Notes: a model not told the origin generated them from the letters alone. A stretch of 64,000 nucleotides of DNA from Planctomycetaceae bacterium (GCA_020638995.1 JACKHM010000001.1:1240001-1304000); one strand, 5' to 3'. Positions 35,101 to 44,114 are shown, counted from the stretch's first letter. Program-made: numbers and translations.

Positions 35101-36524
35101 CGCGAAGCTTCCTCCCGCACCGCCTCTTGATCTCGAAGGGCACCGAAGGGAGGAACGACGACTCGCTCTCCGGCCGCGAGTTGCGCGGCTGAGGCTTCGA
35201 CCAGCCAAAACGCTTGCTCGTCGCCATGAACATCCTGGATCCGAATCAACTCGATAAGATCCAGCCCGCGTCTTTCGTTCAATTGGCCATCGCTGACGAG
35301 CCACACCGCTTTGCCTGGTTGGACGGCGCGTTCAGGGATTAGCAGCAGAAGACTCGGCTGATCGACGTGAAATGTCACCGTGACGTACATCCCCCGAACC
35401 AGCGCTGGCAGACCACCTTCGGACGCAGGGACTCGATCGGCTTTGTTCGCTGCACCATTTGTTTTGTTAATGACTTTTACGTCACGCGGTTTATCGACGA
35501 GCACGCGGCAAGGAACGGTGCGAGTCTGCTCGTCTAGGCCAATACCGTCGAAGCGGGATAGCACACCTTGCCATTCGTAGAGTGTTCCCTTGCGATCCGC
35601 GAGTTGGTAGCGGACCGTAACCGGAATGTGCGGGATCGAGTAGCCCGCGCTATCGCCATTCAGACTTTTGAAATCATGTCCCGCCTGACGCCAGACCCAG
35701 TACAGCTCTTCCATTTTCAAACGGCATTTCACTTCCACCGCCGAAGTATCTTCGATCGTGAAGACTGGCGATCCCTTTTGTACGAATGAATCTCGCTCGA
35801 CAAGATCCTCGATGACCACGCCATCGACGGCTGCCAGGATTTCTGTACGCTCCAAGTCGAGTTTGGCTTTTTCCAAATCGGTGACAACCAATTCACGAGC
35901 GCTCTGTAATCGCCGCTGGCGAGTATTCAGCAGCTGAAGCTGGTTGCGGAGTTGCACCAGGTTATTTCGTGCCGTTAACTCGACTTGTTTCGCTCGGTCC
36001 AACGTCGAATCGGTCACGATCTTCTCCTGGATCAAGCCGGCCAATCGAGCAACTTCGTTCTGTTCGAGCTTCACTTGATCTTCGGCGAGTTTGATGAGTT
36101 CGTTGGTATTAGAGATCTCTACCTGCAGCTCTTCTATATTTGCGTCCGCCTGTTCGAGTTGGTTTTCCAGACGCCGCACTGCAAGGTCGTAATCTCTGGG
36201 ATCGACCTTGAGAAGTCGCGTACCTCGTGTGACGAATCGGCCTCCATTACAGGCTTCATCTTTGAAGACCACCTTGCCGGCCACTTCCGCCGCCACTTCA
36301 ATCTCGCGGAACGGTGCCACGATGCCATCGACCGCGATGTCCAAGCTGCCCTCGTGAGCCCGAATCGCTTCCGTATGAACAAGTGGTTTCGTTGGCTCCG
36401 CCTTTGCACTGGCTTGAACATCGGGCTTGTAAATCAAGGTCCGAAAGCCAATAACGCCCGCCAATACGATTAGCGCCGAGATGACAAAGCTCACGATCTG
36501 TCCAGAAAGAGAATCACGCTTCAC
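35097..36524 (-). CDS. RND membrane fusion (adaptor) protein
   Basis: 475 residues from GTG 36524, which has GGAG 8 bases upstream; a further in-frame GTG lies at 36554. TM anchor at residues about 9-28 (VSFVISALIVLAGVIGF). Lipoyl-type halves flank a long coiled-coil hairpin: AAEVAGKVVFKDEACNGGRF, then RRLENQLEQADANIEELQVE through LVQLRNQLQLLNTRQRRLQS, and ILAAVDGVVIEDLVERDSFV. The beta-barrel and membrane-proximal domains follow (VRYQLADRKGTLYEWQGVLS, IPERAVQPGKAVWLVSDGQL). It links the pump to an outer-membrane channel. The TetR gene lies 32 bases upstream. Confidence 0.9.
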   Translation of the reverse strand: MKRDSLSGQIVSFVISALIVLAGVIGFRTLIYKPDVQASAKAEPTKPLVHTEAIRAHEGSLDIAVDGIVAPFREIEVAAEVAGKVVFKDEACNGGRFVTRGTRLLKVDPRDYDLAVRRLENQLEQADANIEELQVEISNTNELIKLAEDQVKLEQNEVARLAGLIQEKIVTDSTLDRAKQVELTARNNLVQLRNQLQLLNTRQRRLQSARELVVTDLEKAKLDLERTEILAAVDGVVIEDLVERDSFVQKGSPVFTIEDTSAVEVKCRLKMEELYWVWRQAGHDFKSLNGDSAGYSIPHIPVTVRYQLADRKGTLYEWQGVLSRFDGIGLDEQTRTVPCRVLVDKPRDVKVINKTNGAANKADRVPASEGGLPALVRGMYVTVTFHVDQPSLLLLIPERAVQPGKAVWLVSDGQLNERRGLDLIELIRIQDVHGDEQAFWLVEASAAQLAAGERVVVPPFGALRDQEAVREEASR

Positions 36525-36556
36525 GAAGTAAACTCCGATCCAAAATCGGTGCACGT

Positions 36557-37246
36557 TTAGTAGGAACCATTTGCGAGACGAGTCTCTGATACGGCGGTGG
36601 TCGCCGACCGACGGGCAGTATTGGCTCTCCCATCAATTTGGGAAGGTCCAGAAATCGCCGCCAATGAGAATACTGTGATATGCTCAGACAGTTGCTCAAT
36701 CGTAAAGCTGTCTTGATCTTCGTCCGGCGTCATCATGTCGACGATGTCTCCGGCAATCCGATAAAAGAGGCACTGACCAATGATGCTGAATGCCATTTGA
36801 CGCTGTCGCTGGGCACTTGTGCCGGCTGGCCGCAACTCGCCGATAATGCCCAATAGCAGTTCCAGTTGCGGACGAAAGTATTCCTCGACAAGCTCGCGAC
36901 AAGCGCTCGTGGGGTGCAAGACTTCGCGAAGCATCAACTGCTGTTCCCAACGAGTTGCTTTGCCCCCGATCATGCGAGCCAACATGGCACCAATAAATCC
37001 CTTGAGTTTCTGTGCCGGCGAGGTGTCGGTCGGCCAGAGTGGAAGGGGAAACTGATCGGACAGACGGCGATGGGCCTGTTTTACGGTTTCCAAGTAAAGC
37101 TGCCCCTTATCGCCAAAGTAGTAGTTGACCGCCGCCACGTTCGCTTCGGCGGCGTGGCATATTTGCCGAACGGTTGCAGATTTGTAACCTCGTTCCGCAA
37201 AAACGCGACCCGCAGCGTCGATGATTTTTTCGCGCGCACCGTCCAT
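36557..37246 (-). CDS. TetR/AcrR-family repressor (CecR-like)
   Basis: 229 residues. The HTH is REKIIDAAGRVFAERGYKSA then TVRQICHAAEANVAAVNYYF, with GDKGQLYLETVKQAHRRL after it; the AAANVAAVNYYFGDKxxLY form is typical of CecR/YbiH-type regulators with a DUF1956 ligand domain. It heads the operon with the adaptor and pump genes, so it most likely represses them in the absence of a toxic ligand. A perfect 16-bp palindrome at 37280-37295 is the likely operator. Confidence 0.9.
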   Translation of the reverse strand: MDGAREKIIDAAGRVFAERGYKSATVRQICHAAEANVAAVNYYFGDKGQLYLETVKQAHRRLSDQFPLPLWPTDTSPAQKLKGFIGAMLARMIGGKATRWEQQLMLREVLHPTSACRELVEEYFRPQLELLLGIIGELRPAGTSAQRQRQMAFSIIGQCLFYRIAGDIVDMMTPDEDQDSFTIEQLSEHITVFSLAAISGPSQIDGRANTARRSATTAVSETRLANGSY

Positions 37247-37279
37247 TGGGAGTAAACCGTAAAACGGATGATTGAAACA

Positions 37280-37295
37280 ACTGTTTGAAAACAGT
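37280..37295. promoter_or_regulatory. Palindromic operator candidate for the TetR repressor
   Basis: ACTGTTT GA AAACAGT is a perfect 7-2-7 palindrome, 34 bases upstream of the TetR start. On the plus strand it fills the space between TTGAAA (37273-37278) and TATATC (37296-37301), which are 17 bases apart, so binding could also block a promoter reading toward the cytochrome gene at 37534. Confidence 0.6.
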
Positions 37296-37533
37296 ATATC
37301 AGCCAGTGATGAACGGGATAGTGCAGATTTTTCCAGTTATCACGTCTGGTTCGGGGCTACCTCTGTGGCGTTGTGGCCAAAGCTTGGGCGTTATTTCGGA
37401 GAATGCCAGGCGCTGGACCAAGTGGCAGCCGCTCGACGGCTCGTCTCGCGCGTCTAGGCTTGAACGGTGCCAAGAGTTCACGAAGCAATTAGAATTAAGG
37501 GCTCACCCGCCAAACTCACGCCGGATCGTCTTC

Positions 37534-40035
37534 ATGCCTCGCCTCTCAATGTTTTTTTTCATGTCGCTAGTCCTGTTGTCGCATTTGGCAAGTGCCGCGG
37601 AAGAAATCGATTTTGCGAGAGACATCCGACCGCTTCTTAGCGACAACTGCTATCACTGCCATGGGCCGGACGAAAAGACTCGCGAAGCAGACTTGAGACT
37701 GGATACGAAGGAAGGGCTGTTTCAGAACACCGGCGAGTTGGCCATCGTCTTGCCGCACGAACCGCAAGCGAGCGAGTTGATCCGCCGCATCGTCACGAAT
37801 GATCCCGATGAACGGATGCCGCCACCGGATTCGCAGCGGACGCTCACTTCACAACAAATCGAACTTCTCCGGCGATGGGTCGAATCCGGAGCATCTTGGG
37901 AAGGTCACTGGTCTTTTCAACCGTTGCTTCGTCCCTCCGTCCCCACCATGAAAGTCGTGGAAGCAGGTACGAAGGATCAAGGTCACGAGATCGATCGCTT
38001 CATCCGTGCGAAGCTACTGCGCGAAGGACTGGAGCCGTCTCCCAGAGCAACGAAAGAACGACTTCTTCGTCGTGTCACGCTCGATCTGACCGGACTACCG
38101 CCAACACTGGTCGAGATCGACTCGTTTCTGGCTGACGATTCGGAAGAAGCGTTTGAGAAAGTCGTGGACCGACTGCTCGCCTCACGTCACTACGGCGAGA
38201 GGATGGCATGGGACTGGCTGGACGCCGCGCGGTACGCGGATACAAACGGCTATCAAGGCGATCGCGAGCGAACGATGTGGCCGTGGCGAGATTGGGTGGT
38301 GAAAGCCTTCAATGAGAATCTGCCCTTCGACGAATTCACCGTTTGGCAGATCGCGGGCGACTTGCTGCCCGACGCCACCTTCGAGCAACAATTAGCGACA
38401 GGTTTCTGCCGCAACCACATGATCAATGGCGAAGGCGGACGTATCGCCGAAGAAAATCGCATCGAGTATATCTTCGACCAAATGGAGACTGTGGGAACTG
38501 TCTGGATGGGGCTCACGCTGCAATGCTCACGCTGTCACGATCACAAATTCGACCCGCTAACGCGTCGTGAATACTATCAATTCTTTGCGTTCTTTAATCG
38601 GACGCCCGTTACCGGCGGTGGGGGTGATCCGCAAACAGCACCCGTCATCGAAGCTCCAACTGATGAACAACGAACACAATTGGCCGAAGCGTCTGGCGAG
38701 ATCAACACGCTGGGAATGGAGATCGACGTCGAAGAGAGTTCGCTGTTCACTCGATCAACTGGCGATTCCGACACCGCGTCTCAACAGGTGGAGAAGTTGC
38801 CTGAAGAGGTAAGCAAGGCCTTGAAGGTGCAGTCGGCTTCCCGCAACGACTCACAACTGGCAGCGATTGCGAAACACTTCGAAGAGCAAACGCCCGAGTA
38901 TGCGTCGCGACTGACAAAGCTTCGCGAAGTGATCGGCCGTCGCAATCGGATCCAAGGCTCCGTTGCTCGTGTAATGATCATGCAGGACATGGAAGAGCCA
39001 CGCAAAACCTTCATGCTTGATAAGGGGCTGTATAATCAGCCCGGGGAAGAAGTGTCCGCAAATGTGCAAGCGATCTTCCCCGCATTGCCCCCCGATACGC
39101 CGAAGAATCGCCTGGCTCTCGCTCGTTGGCTTGTTAATCGTTCCCATCCGCTGACGGCGCGTGTGACGGTCAACCGTTTTTGGCAGATGTTCTTTGGTAC
39201 GGGTTTGGTGAAAACGACGGAAGACTTTGGCGAGCAAGGCGAGCGACCGACTCACCCGGAGTTACTGGATTGGCTCGCGACGGACTTTGTGGATAGCGGC
39301 TGGGACGTTAAGCGGTTGTGTAAGACGATCGTAACAAGCGAGACTTATCAGCAAACGGCCCACGTCGCTCCACAGTTGCTAGAAGCGGACCCCGATAACC
39401 GATTCCTGGCGCGAGGCACTCGACTTCGCATGCCCGCGTGGATGATCCGTGACCACGCTCTTGCCACCAGCGGGCTATTGGTCGACAAGCTAGGAGGACC
39501 AGCGGTGAATCCGTATCAACCTCCTGGTGTCTGGGCGGAGGCAACCTTCGGCAAGAAGACGTACCAACAAGGTCATGGTGAGGACCTCTATCGCCGTAGT
39601 CTGTACACTTTCTGGCGTCGAATCGTGGGACCGACGATGTTCTTCGATTCGGCAAAGCGCCAGACCTGCTCGGTCAAAGATTCGCGAACGAACACACCTT
39701 TACACGCCTTGACGACGTTGAACGACGTTATGTACGTGGAAGCAGCTCGCTTGTTGGCTCAGCGCGCAATGACTTCGTCCGATCAAGACGTGATATGCAT
39801 CGAGACTGCATTTCGACTGGCTACGTCACGCAAACCGACCGCTGTCGAAAGCACTGTTCTGCTCGCTCGGCTGACGGATTTGAAAGCTCGATATGCCGCT
39901 GCTCCCAACCAAGCGCAGCAACTGCTCGCGGTCGGGGAATCGCCGCGCGATGAACAGCACGATGTCATCGAACACGCGGCCTATACTGCATTGTGCTCGT
40001 TGCTTTTGAATTTAGATGAGGCATTGACAAAGTAG
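37534..40035 (+). CDS. PSCyt1-DUF1549-DUF1553 cytochrome-type protein
   Basis: 833 residues with a signal peptide (MPRLSMFFFMSLVLLSHLAS). PSCyt1 carries the haem motif CYHCH (Cys39, Cys42, His43) in DIRPLLSDNCYHCHGP and the sixth-ligand region DERMPPPDS. DUF1549 follows: RRVTLDLTGLPPTLVEIDSF, DWLDAARYADTNGYQGDRER and QCSRCHDHKFDPLTRREYYQ. A short coiled spacer leads to DUF1553: SHPLTARVTVNRFWQMFFGT, GLVKTTEDFGEQGERPTHPE and RNTPLHALTTLND-type sequence. ATG at 37534 opens the signal peptide; the frame is open 83 codons upstream without similarity. The DUF1501 partner begins 67 bases after the stop. The role of the family is unknown; an exported redox function is likely. Confidence 0.9.
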   Translation: MPRLSMFFFMSLVLLSHLASAAEEIDFARDIRPLLSDNCYHCHGPDEKTREADLRLDTKEGLFQNTGELAIVLPHEPQASELIRRIVTNDPDERMPPPDSQRTLTSQQIELLRRWVESGASWEGHWSFQPLLRPSVPTMKVVEAGTKDQGHEIDRFIRAKLLREGLEPSPRATKERLLRRVTLDLTGLPPTLVEIDSFLADDSEEAFEKVVDRLLASRHYGERMAWDWLDAARYADTNGYQGDRERTMWPWRDWVVKAFNENLPFDEFTVWQIAGDLLPDATFEQQLATGFCRNHMINGEGGRIAEENRIEYIFDQMETVGTVWMGLTLQCSRCHDHKFDPLTRREYYQFFAFFNRTPVTGGGGDPQTAPVIEAPTDEQRTQLAEASGEINTLGMEIDVEESSLFTRSTGDSDTASQQVEKLPEEVSKALKVQSASRNDSQLAAIAKHFEEQTPEYASRLTKLREVIGRRNRIQGSVARVMIMQDMEEPRKTFMLDKGLYNQPGEEVSANVQAIFPALPPDTPKNRLALARWLVNRSHPLTARVTVNRFWQMFFGTGLVKTTEDFGEQGERPTHPELLDWLATDFVDSGWDVKRLCKTIVTSETYQQTAHVAPQLLEADPDNRFLARGTRLRMPAWMIRDHALATSGLLVDKLGGPAVNPYQPPGVWAEATFGKKTYQQGHGEDLYRRSLYTFWRRIVGPTMFFDSAKRQTCSVKDSRTNTPLHALTTLNDVMYVEAARLLAQRAMTSSDQDVICIETAFRLATSRKPTAVESTVLLARLTDLKARYAAAPNQAQQLLAVGESPRDEQHDVIEHAAYTALCSLLLNLDEALTK

Positions 40036-40049
40036 TGGCGGGCCCACGC

Positions 40050-40178
40050 AACGTCGAACATCCAACATTGAACATAGAAGGAGAGGCAGAGAGAACAGCG
40101 AGATGACAAATTCTCCACGAAACGCGTTCCCCGACTGTAACTTCGGCGTTGGAAGTTCGACGTTTGATGTTCGACGTT
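40050..40178. repeat. Dispersed PVC-type inverted repeat, copy 2
   Basis: AACGTCGAACATC (40050-40062) and GATGTTCGACGTT (40166-40178) are exact reverse complements, flanked by related modules (CCAACATTGAACATAGAAG and GGAAGTTCGACGTTT). Read on the minus strand the element translates to the familiar VEHQTSNFQRR ... YVQCWMFDV pattern of this repeat family. As with copy 1, it spans the junction of a DUF1553 gene and its DUF1501 partner. Confidence 0.75.
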
Positions 40179-41620
40179 CATTGACGCGCCGCCAATTCTT
40201 TGGTCAGAGTGCGGTTGGAATTGGCACGGCCGCAATGGCATCGCTGTTAAATCGCGGCGCGCAGGCGGCGAACCGTTATGCCAGCAGCGAACGATTTGGC
40301 GGCTTGCCCACAGTGCCGCACTTCGCACCAAAGGCAAAGCGCGTTATCTACCTGTTCATGAACGGGGCTCCTACGCACGCCGATCTGTTCGACTACAAGC
40401 CGGCTCTTCAAGCCATGCACGGGCAACCAGTCCCTGATTCGTATCTAGCGGGGAAACGGTTTAGCACGATGACCGGCAACGCCAGCGGCAAGTTAATGCT
40501 GGCGCCCGTGGAACCCTTTCATCAGTATGGCCAGAGCGGAGCATGGGTCAGTGACTTCATGCCATATACCGCGAGGGTCGCGGACGATTTGTGTTTCATC
40601 AAAAGCATGCATACAGAGGCCGTCAACCATGCTCCGGCGATCACGTTCTTTCTCACCGGTTCCGAGATGCCTGGCCGCCCGTCTATGGGCGCTTGGTTAA
40701 CGTATGGGCTGGGAAGCGAGACGGACGAACTGCCCGCGTTCACCGTGATGACGTCGATCAGCAAAGATACTTCTTGCGGTCAAATCTTCTACGATTTCTA
40801 CTGGGGCAGCGGCTTCCTGCCGTCACGGTTCCAGGGTGTGCAGTTCCGCGGGGGCGGTGATCCCGTTCTCTATTTGTCGAGCCCTGATGGAATGAGTCGC
40901 GAGGTGCGCCGCGGGTTGCTCGACGATCTGGCAAAGCTCAACGAGATGCAATACCGTGAGTTCGGCGATCCAGAGATTGCAACGCGGATATCGCAGTACG
41001 AGATGGCATACAAGATGCAAGCCAGTGTGCCGGAACTGACCGACATTTCGCAAGAACCGGCGCACATCCTGGAGATGTACGGACCGAGCGTGAAGGAACG
41101 CGGGACATTTGCGTACAACTGCTTGATGGCCCGGCGGCTCGCCGAACGAGGCGTGCCATTTGTGCAGTTGATGCATGCAGGTTGGGACCAACACAACAGC
41201 CTCACGACGGAACTTTATAACCAATGTCGCGACACCGACCAGCCTTCGGCGGCACTCGTGCGTGACTTGAAGCAACGAGGCATGTTGGAGGACACGCTCG
41301 TCATCTGGGGCGGCGAGTTTGGTCGTACGCCCTTTATCCAGGGCGATATCAATAACCGTCCCCGCTGGGGTCGCGATCATCATCCCTACGCTTTTACGCT
41401 GTGGATGGCGGGTGGCGGCGTCAAGAGCGGCATCACCTATGGCGAGTCCGACGATCTTGCGATGAACGTCGCCGAGGACCCGGTCCATGTCCATGATTTT
41501 CAAGCCACGGTGCTGCACCTGCTTGGCATCGACCACGAACGGTTGACGTTCAAACATCAAGGTCGAAGGTATCGATTGACGGACGTGCATGGGGGCGTCG
41601 TGCGCGGTGTGCTGGCGTAA
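40103..41620 (+). CDS. DUF1501 protein with Tat-type signal
   Basis: 505 residues. A twin-arginine signal LTRRQFFGQSAVGIGTAAMA starts about 26 residues in; the preceding SSTFDVRRS is encoded by the right arm of the dispersed repeat. The body shows RVIYLFMNGAPTHADLFDYK, TEAVNHAPAITFFLTGSEMP, VQLMHAGWDQHNSLTTELYN, IWGGEFGRTPFIQGD, WGRDHHPYAFTLWMAGGGVK and VAEDPVHVHDFQATVLHLLG. It is a paralogue of the protein at 28210. TTG at 40181, directly before the twin arginines, is an alternative start without a clear ribosome binding site. Confidence 0.88.
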   Translation: MTNSPRNAFPDCNFGVGSSTFDVRRSLTRRQFFGQSAVGIGTAAMASLLNRGAQAANRYASSERFGGLPTVPHFAPKAKRVIYLFMNGAPTHADLFDYKPALQAMHGQPVPDSYLAGKRFSTMTGNASGKLMLAPVEPFHQYGQSGAWVSDFMPYTARVADDLCFIKSMHTEAVNHAPAITFFLTGSEMPGRPSMGAWLTYGLGSETDELPAFTVMTSISKDTSCGQIFYDFYWGSGFLPSRFQGVQFRGGGDPVLYLSSPDGMSREVRRGLLDDLAKLNEMQYREFGDPEIATRISQYEMAYKMQASVPELTDISQEPAHILEMYGPSVKERGTFAYNCLMARRLAERGVPFVQLMHAGWDQHNSLTTELYNQCRDTDQPSAALVRDLKQRGMLEDTLVIWGGEFGRTPFIQGDINNRPRWGRDHHPYAFTLWMAGGGVKSGITYGESDDLAMNVAEDPVHVHDFQATVLHLLGIDHERLTFKHQGRRYRLTDVHGGVVRGVLA

Positions 41621-41741
41621 TTGCGTACGTCTTTCTCCGAGTGGCGAGTCCAAGACAGCAACTCTGGACCGAGCCAACTGACCAGCGCTTCCGCAGTCTG
41701 CTCGCCGAGTTGATCACTTGGAAAACGAATACCATGGCCAT

Positions 41742-42641
41742 TCAATTCCGCCCGGAATTCCTGCCGCGCACCATCGCTGGGGGGCGAGCCTCGGCATGAC
41801 CGTGCGGCGAACCGGTGGCCGCCGACGGATCGTGTTCGCGAAGCCAAGATCTGAGCGGAACGTCTTCTTCAGTCGGATCGTACATGCCGTTCGCCGATGT
41901 TTTGTCGCCGAGTAATTGCCGCTGGATCGCATCGAGTTTGGGATAAAGATGAGTGACCGTCATGGCGTCTTTCGGTCGCATCCAGCGGTAGCTGTATCCG
42001 TACCAGATCACTTTACGCGTCATGCCGGAAGTGTTTGCGCTGCGCGAGTGCCAAATACGGCGGTCAATGATCAATGCGGAACCGGGAGTTACACACACAG
42101 GTTCCGCGCCGGTAGGGTTTGAGCGTCCGTCCTGAGGACAGTCGAGTTCGTTCTGTAGATGAGAACCGGGAAGAATCAACGTGTTGCCGTGGTGCGCCTC
42201 GCTGACATCGGTCAAATAATATCCAACCTTTAAGGACAGACGCGGGCGCGGATTCGACTCGATCTCGTCGTTTACACGCATGCTGTCCTGATGCCACGCG
42301 ACACTCCAGTTTTGTCGATCTGCGTTTTCGCTGGGGGTAACATCGATATGAGAGTGATAAAGGTAAATGTTCCACCCTAGGATGTCCCACACTTTAGGCA
42401 GCACGGTTGCCTGGGTCACAAGATCAACCATCGCATCGTCTTCGTGTATGACGTTGGAAACGGAAAGCAACTTGCCCTGATGATCCGCATTCCGCTCACG
42501 CGTGTCGATGCGATCGACGACCGCTATCAAACGATTGACCTGCGAGGCAGTCAGTGCATCGGGAACGACCAAATACCCATTGGCGAGAAAGAATGCTCGC
42601 TCATCTTGCGACAACTTGTGATCCAGGCAATCTCGATTCAA
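41742..42641 (-). CDS. Phytanoyl-CoA dioxygenase (PhyH) family protein, paralogue 1
   Basis: About 299 residues of the Fe(II)/2-oxoglutarate oxygenase PhyH family: FFLANGYLVVPDALTASQVN at the start, the iron motif His-x-Asp in SVAWHQDSMRV, LKVGYYLTDVSEAHHGNTLI and the second His in IIDRRIWHSRSANTSG with a downstream Arg. TTG 42641 is preferred since AGG lies about 10 bases upstream and homology begins just after it; the frame is open further upstream, overlapping the paralogue. These enzymes hydroxylate small substrates. It follows paralogue 2 by about 34 bases, as a tandem pair. Confidence 0.8.
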   Translation of the reverse strand: MNRDCLDHKLSQDERAFFLANGYLVVPDALTASQVNRLIAVVDRIDTRERNADHQGKLLSVSNVIHEDDAMVDLVTQATVLPKVWDILGWNIYLYHSHIDVTPSENADRQNWSVAWHQDSMRVNDEIESNPRPRLSLKVGYYLTDVSEAHHGNTLILPGSHLQNELDCPQDGRSNPTGAEPVCVTPGSALIIDRRIWHSRSANTSGMTRKVIWYGYSYRWMRPKDAMTVTHLYPKLDAIQRQLLGDKTSANGMYDPTEEDVPLRSWLREHDPSAATGSPHGHAEARPPAMVRGRNSGRN

Positions 42642-42675
42642 CTCTGCACCTAAAAGAACGATTGTTAGGAAGCGA

Positions 42676-43512
42676 TCAATCGATCGCGGGTCGCTTCGGG
42701 TTCGCCCAATGACCGCTCGGATCACTCCCGCAAAGCACGACACCTTTTTGGTTCCAATCCAAACCAGCCCGCACATCAGCAGAACAGTATCTCAGCGTCA
42801 ACCCACAACGCCGGCGGCCAGAGTCGTTCGCTTCAGAGCCATGCAACAACAAGTCCGAGTGAATCGATACCTCACCCGCGCGAAGGTCATCAACCACAGG
42901 CGTACCGTACTGTTCGGCGTTCTCGACCGTCTGGTCCAGAACATTGTGTTCTTCAGGGCTGCTCGGTCGATAGGTAAGGTGACCAAATTCGTGTGAACCG
43001 GCGAGGAACTGCATACAGCCGTTTGCAATGTCGGCATCGTCGATGGCGAGCCACACCGTCACAGTCTTCGAACGATCTAGTGGCCAGTAACTAGCATCCT
43101 GATGCCACGCAACTCGCTTTCCATCGTGAGGCATCTTGCAAAAGAAGTGTGTGCCCCAACCGATAACGTCATCGCCAAGCAAGTCCTTGACCAACGCAAC
43201 GATTCGCGGATGACAGAGAATATCGTACACGCGGCCATGTTTGAGATGAGCGCTGCTAATTGAATAGCTATCAGCGCCGCTCGCCAATGCCTGCGACAAC
43301 AAACCGTCGAAGTACGCTCGAATCTCTGCAATCTCGACAGAGTCGAAGATGGGCAGTCCCTTCAAGTAGCCATCTCGATTGAAGCTTTCGATATCAACTC
43401 GCGTCAGCGTCGCTGGGTTCGCCGTACTGGCAGGATGAAAACGCAGATCGCGTTCGATCTTTGCCAGATCATCGCTTCCGGGAATGATTTGGAACTGAGT
43501 CTTGTCGGTCAT
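42676..43512 (-). CDS. Phytanoyl-CoA dioxygenase (PhyH) family protein, paralogue 2
   Basis: 278 residues from ATG 43512. PhyH features: VDIESFNRDGYLKGLPIFDS, GWGTHFFCKMPHDGKRVAWH, the iron-binding WHQDASYWPLD, VTVWLAIDDADIANGCMQFL, GSHEFGHLTYR and SIHSDLLLHGSEANDSGRRR with the second His and the 2-oxoglutarate-binding Arg. All three iron ligands are present, so an active oxygenase is expected. It lies 116 bases after fliS and just before paralogue 1 on the same strand. Confidence 0.85.
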   Translation of the reverse strand: MTDKTQFQIIPGSDDLAKIERDLRFHPASTANPATLTRVDIESFNRDGYLKGLPIFDSVEIAEIRAYFDGLLSQALASGADSYSISSAHLKHGRVYDILCHPRIVALVKDLLGDDVIGWGTHFFCKMPHDGKRVAWHQDASYWPLDRSKTVTVWLAIDDADIANGCMQFLAGSHEFGHLTYRPSSPEEHNVLDQTVENAEQYGTPVVDDLRAGEVSIHSDLLLHGSEANDSGRRRCGLTLRYCSADVRAGLDWNQKGVVLCGSDPSGHWANPKRPAID

Positions 43513-43628
43513 CGTCGATCGTCCGTTCACTCGCAATCTGGGGATTTGAACAGCTCAGCCGTCGAGCTTAACCGAGAGTGACAACGTCGCCAAGCGACGT
43601 AAGATTTCCCGCGCGGATTTGATCCGAC

Positions 43629-44114
43629 CTACGCATCCAAGTTGATGCTTCCACTCGGCAAATCGGAATCCGAGTAGGCCACCATTGGGGCAATGATTTC
43701 TTGCGGCCCGGCGGCCAAGTGCTCGACGGTGGGAACGGGCGCAGTCGGCATCTCTTCGCAAAGCTGCCGCCAGGTTTCGCGTTCGATTTCCAGGATACCG
43801 ATGGACTCTTCAACCAGCTTCACATCTCGTCGCAATTGAGCTTCCGTGAGATGTTGAAATACGAACAAGTACAAGCTCGCAACCTGTTTCGTCAGTTCGG
43901 ATTCGTCGACTCGGATCGATGACAGCAGCTCCGACACAATGTTGCGGCAACGAATGATCGATTCTAGGGCTTGTTCGTTGTCGCGATTCTCCCAATGAAG
44001 AAGCGTTCTCTTCGCAAAGCGGATTGCCCCTTCAATCAGCATTAAGCGCAGCTTTTGGGGCGTCGCTGTCAAGATTTGATCTTCGATGTATGCTTCACGC
44101 GCTTGGTGATTCAT
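43629..44114 (-). CDS. fliS: Flagellar export chaperone FliS
   Basis: 161 residues. The FliS core is clear: REAYIEDQILTATPQKLRLM then LIEGAIRFAKRTLLHWENRD and a helix with LYLFVFQHLTEAQLRRDVKL. FliS binds the flagellin C-terminus in the cytoplasm and delivers it to the flagellar export gate. A C-terminal extension of about 40 residues after the last helix (VPTVEHLAAGPQEIIAPMVA) exceeds the usual 125-135 residues. No fliD or flagellin gene is adjacent in this window; the neighbours are PhyH genes. Confidence 0.88.
   Translation of the reverse strand: MNHQAREAYIEDQILTATPQKLRLMLIEGAIRFAKRTLLHWENRDNEQALESIIRCRNIVSELLSSIRVDESELTKQVASLYLFVFQHLTEAQLRRDVKLVEESIGILEIERETWRQLCEEMPTAPVPTVEHLAAGPQEIIAPMVAYSDSDLPSGSINLDA

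Noticed and set aside
40823..41677. Long open frame (284 codons) on the minus strand over the DUF1501 gene.
   Set aside because: It is the antisense shadow of conserved DUF1501 coding sequence, with no family resemblance.
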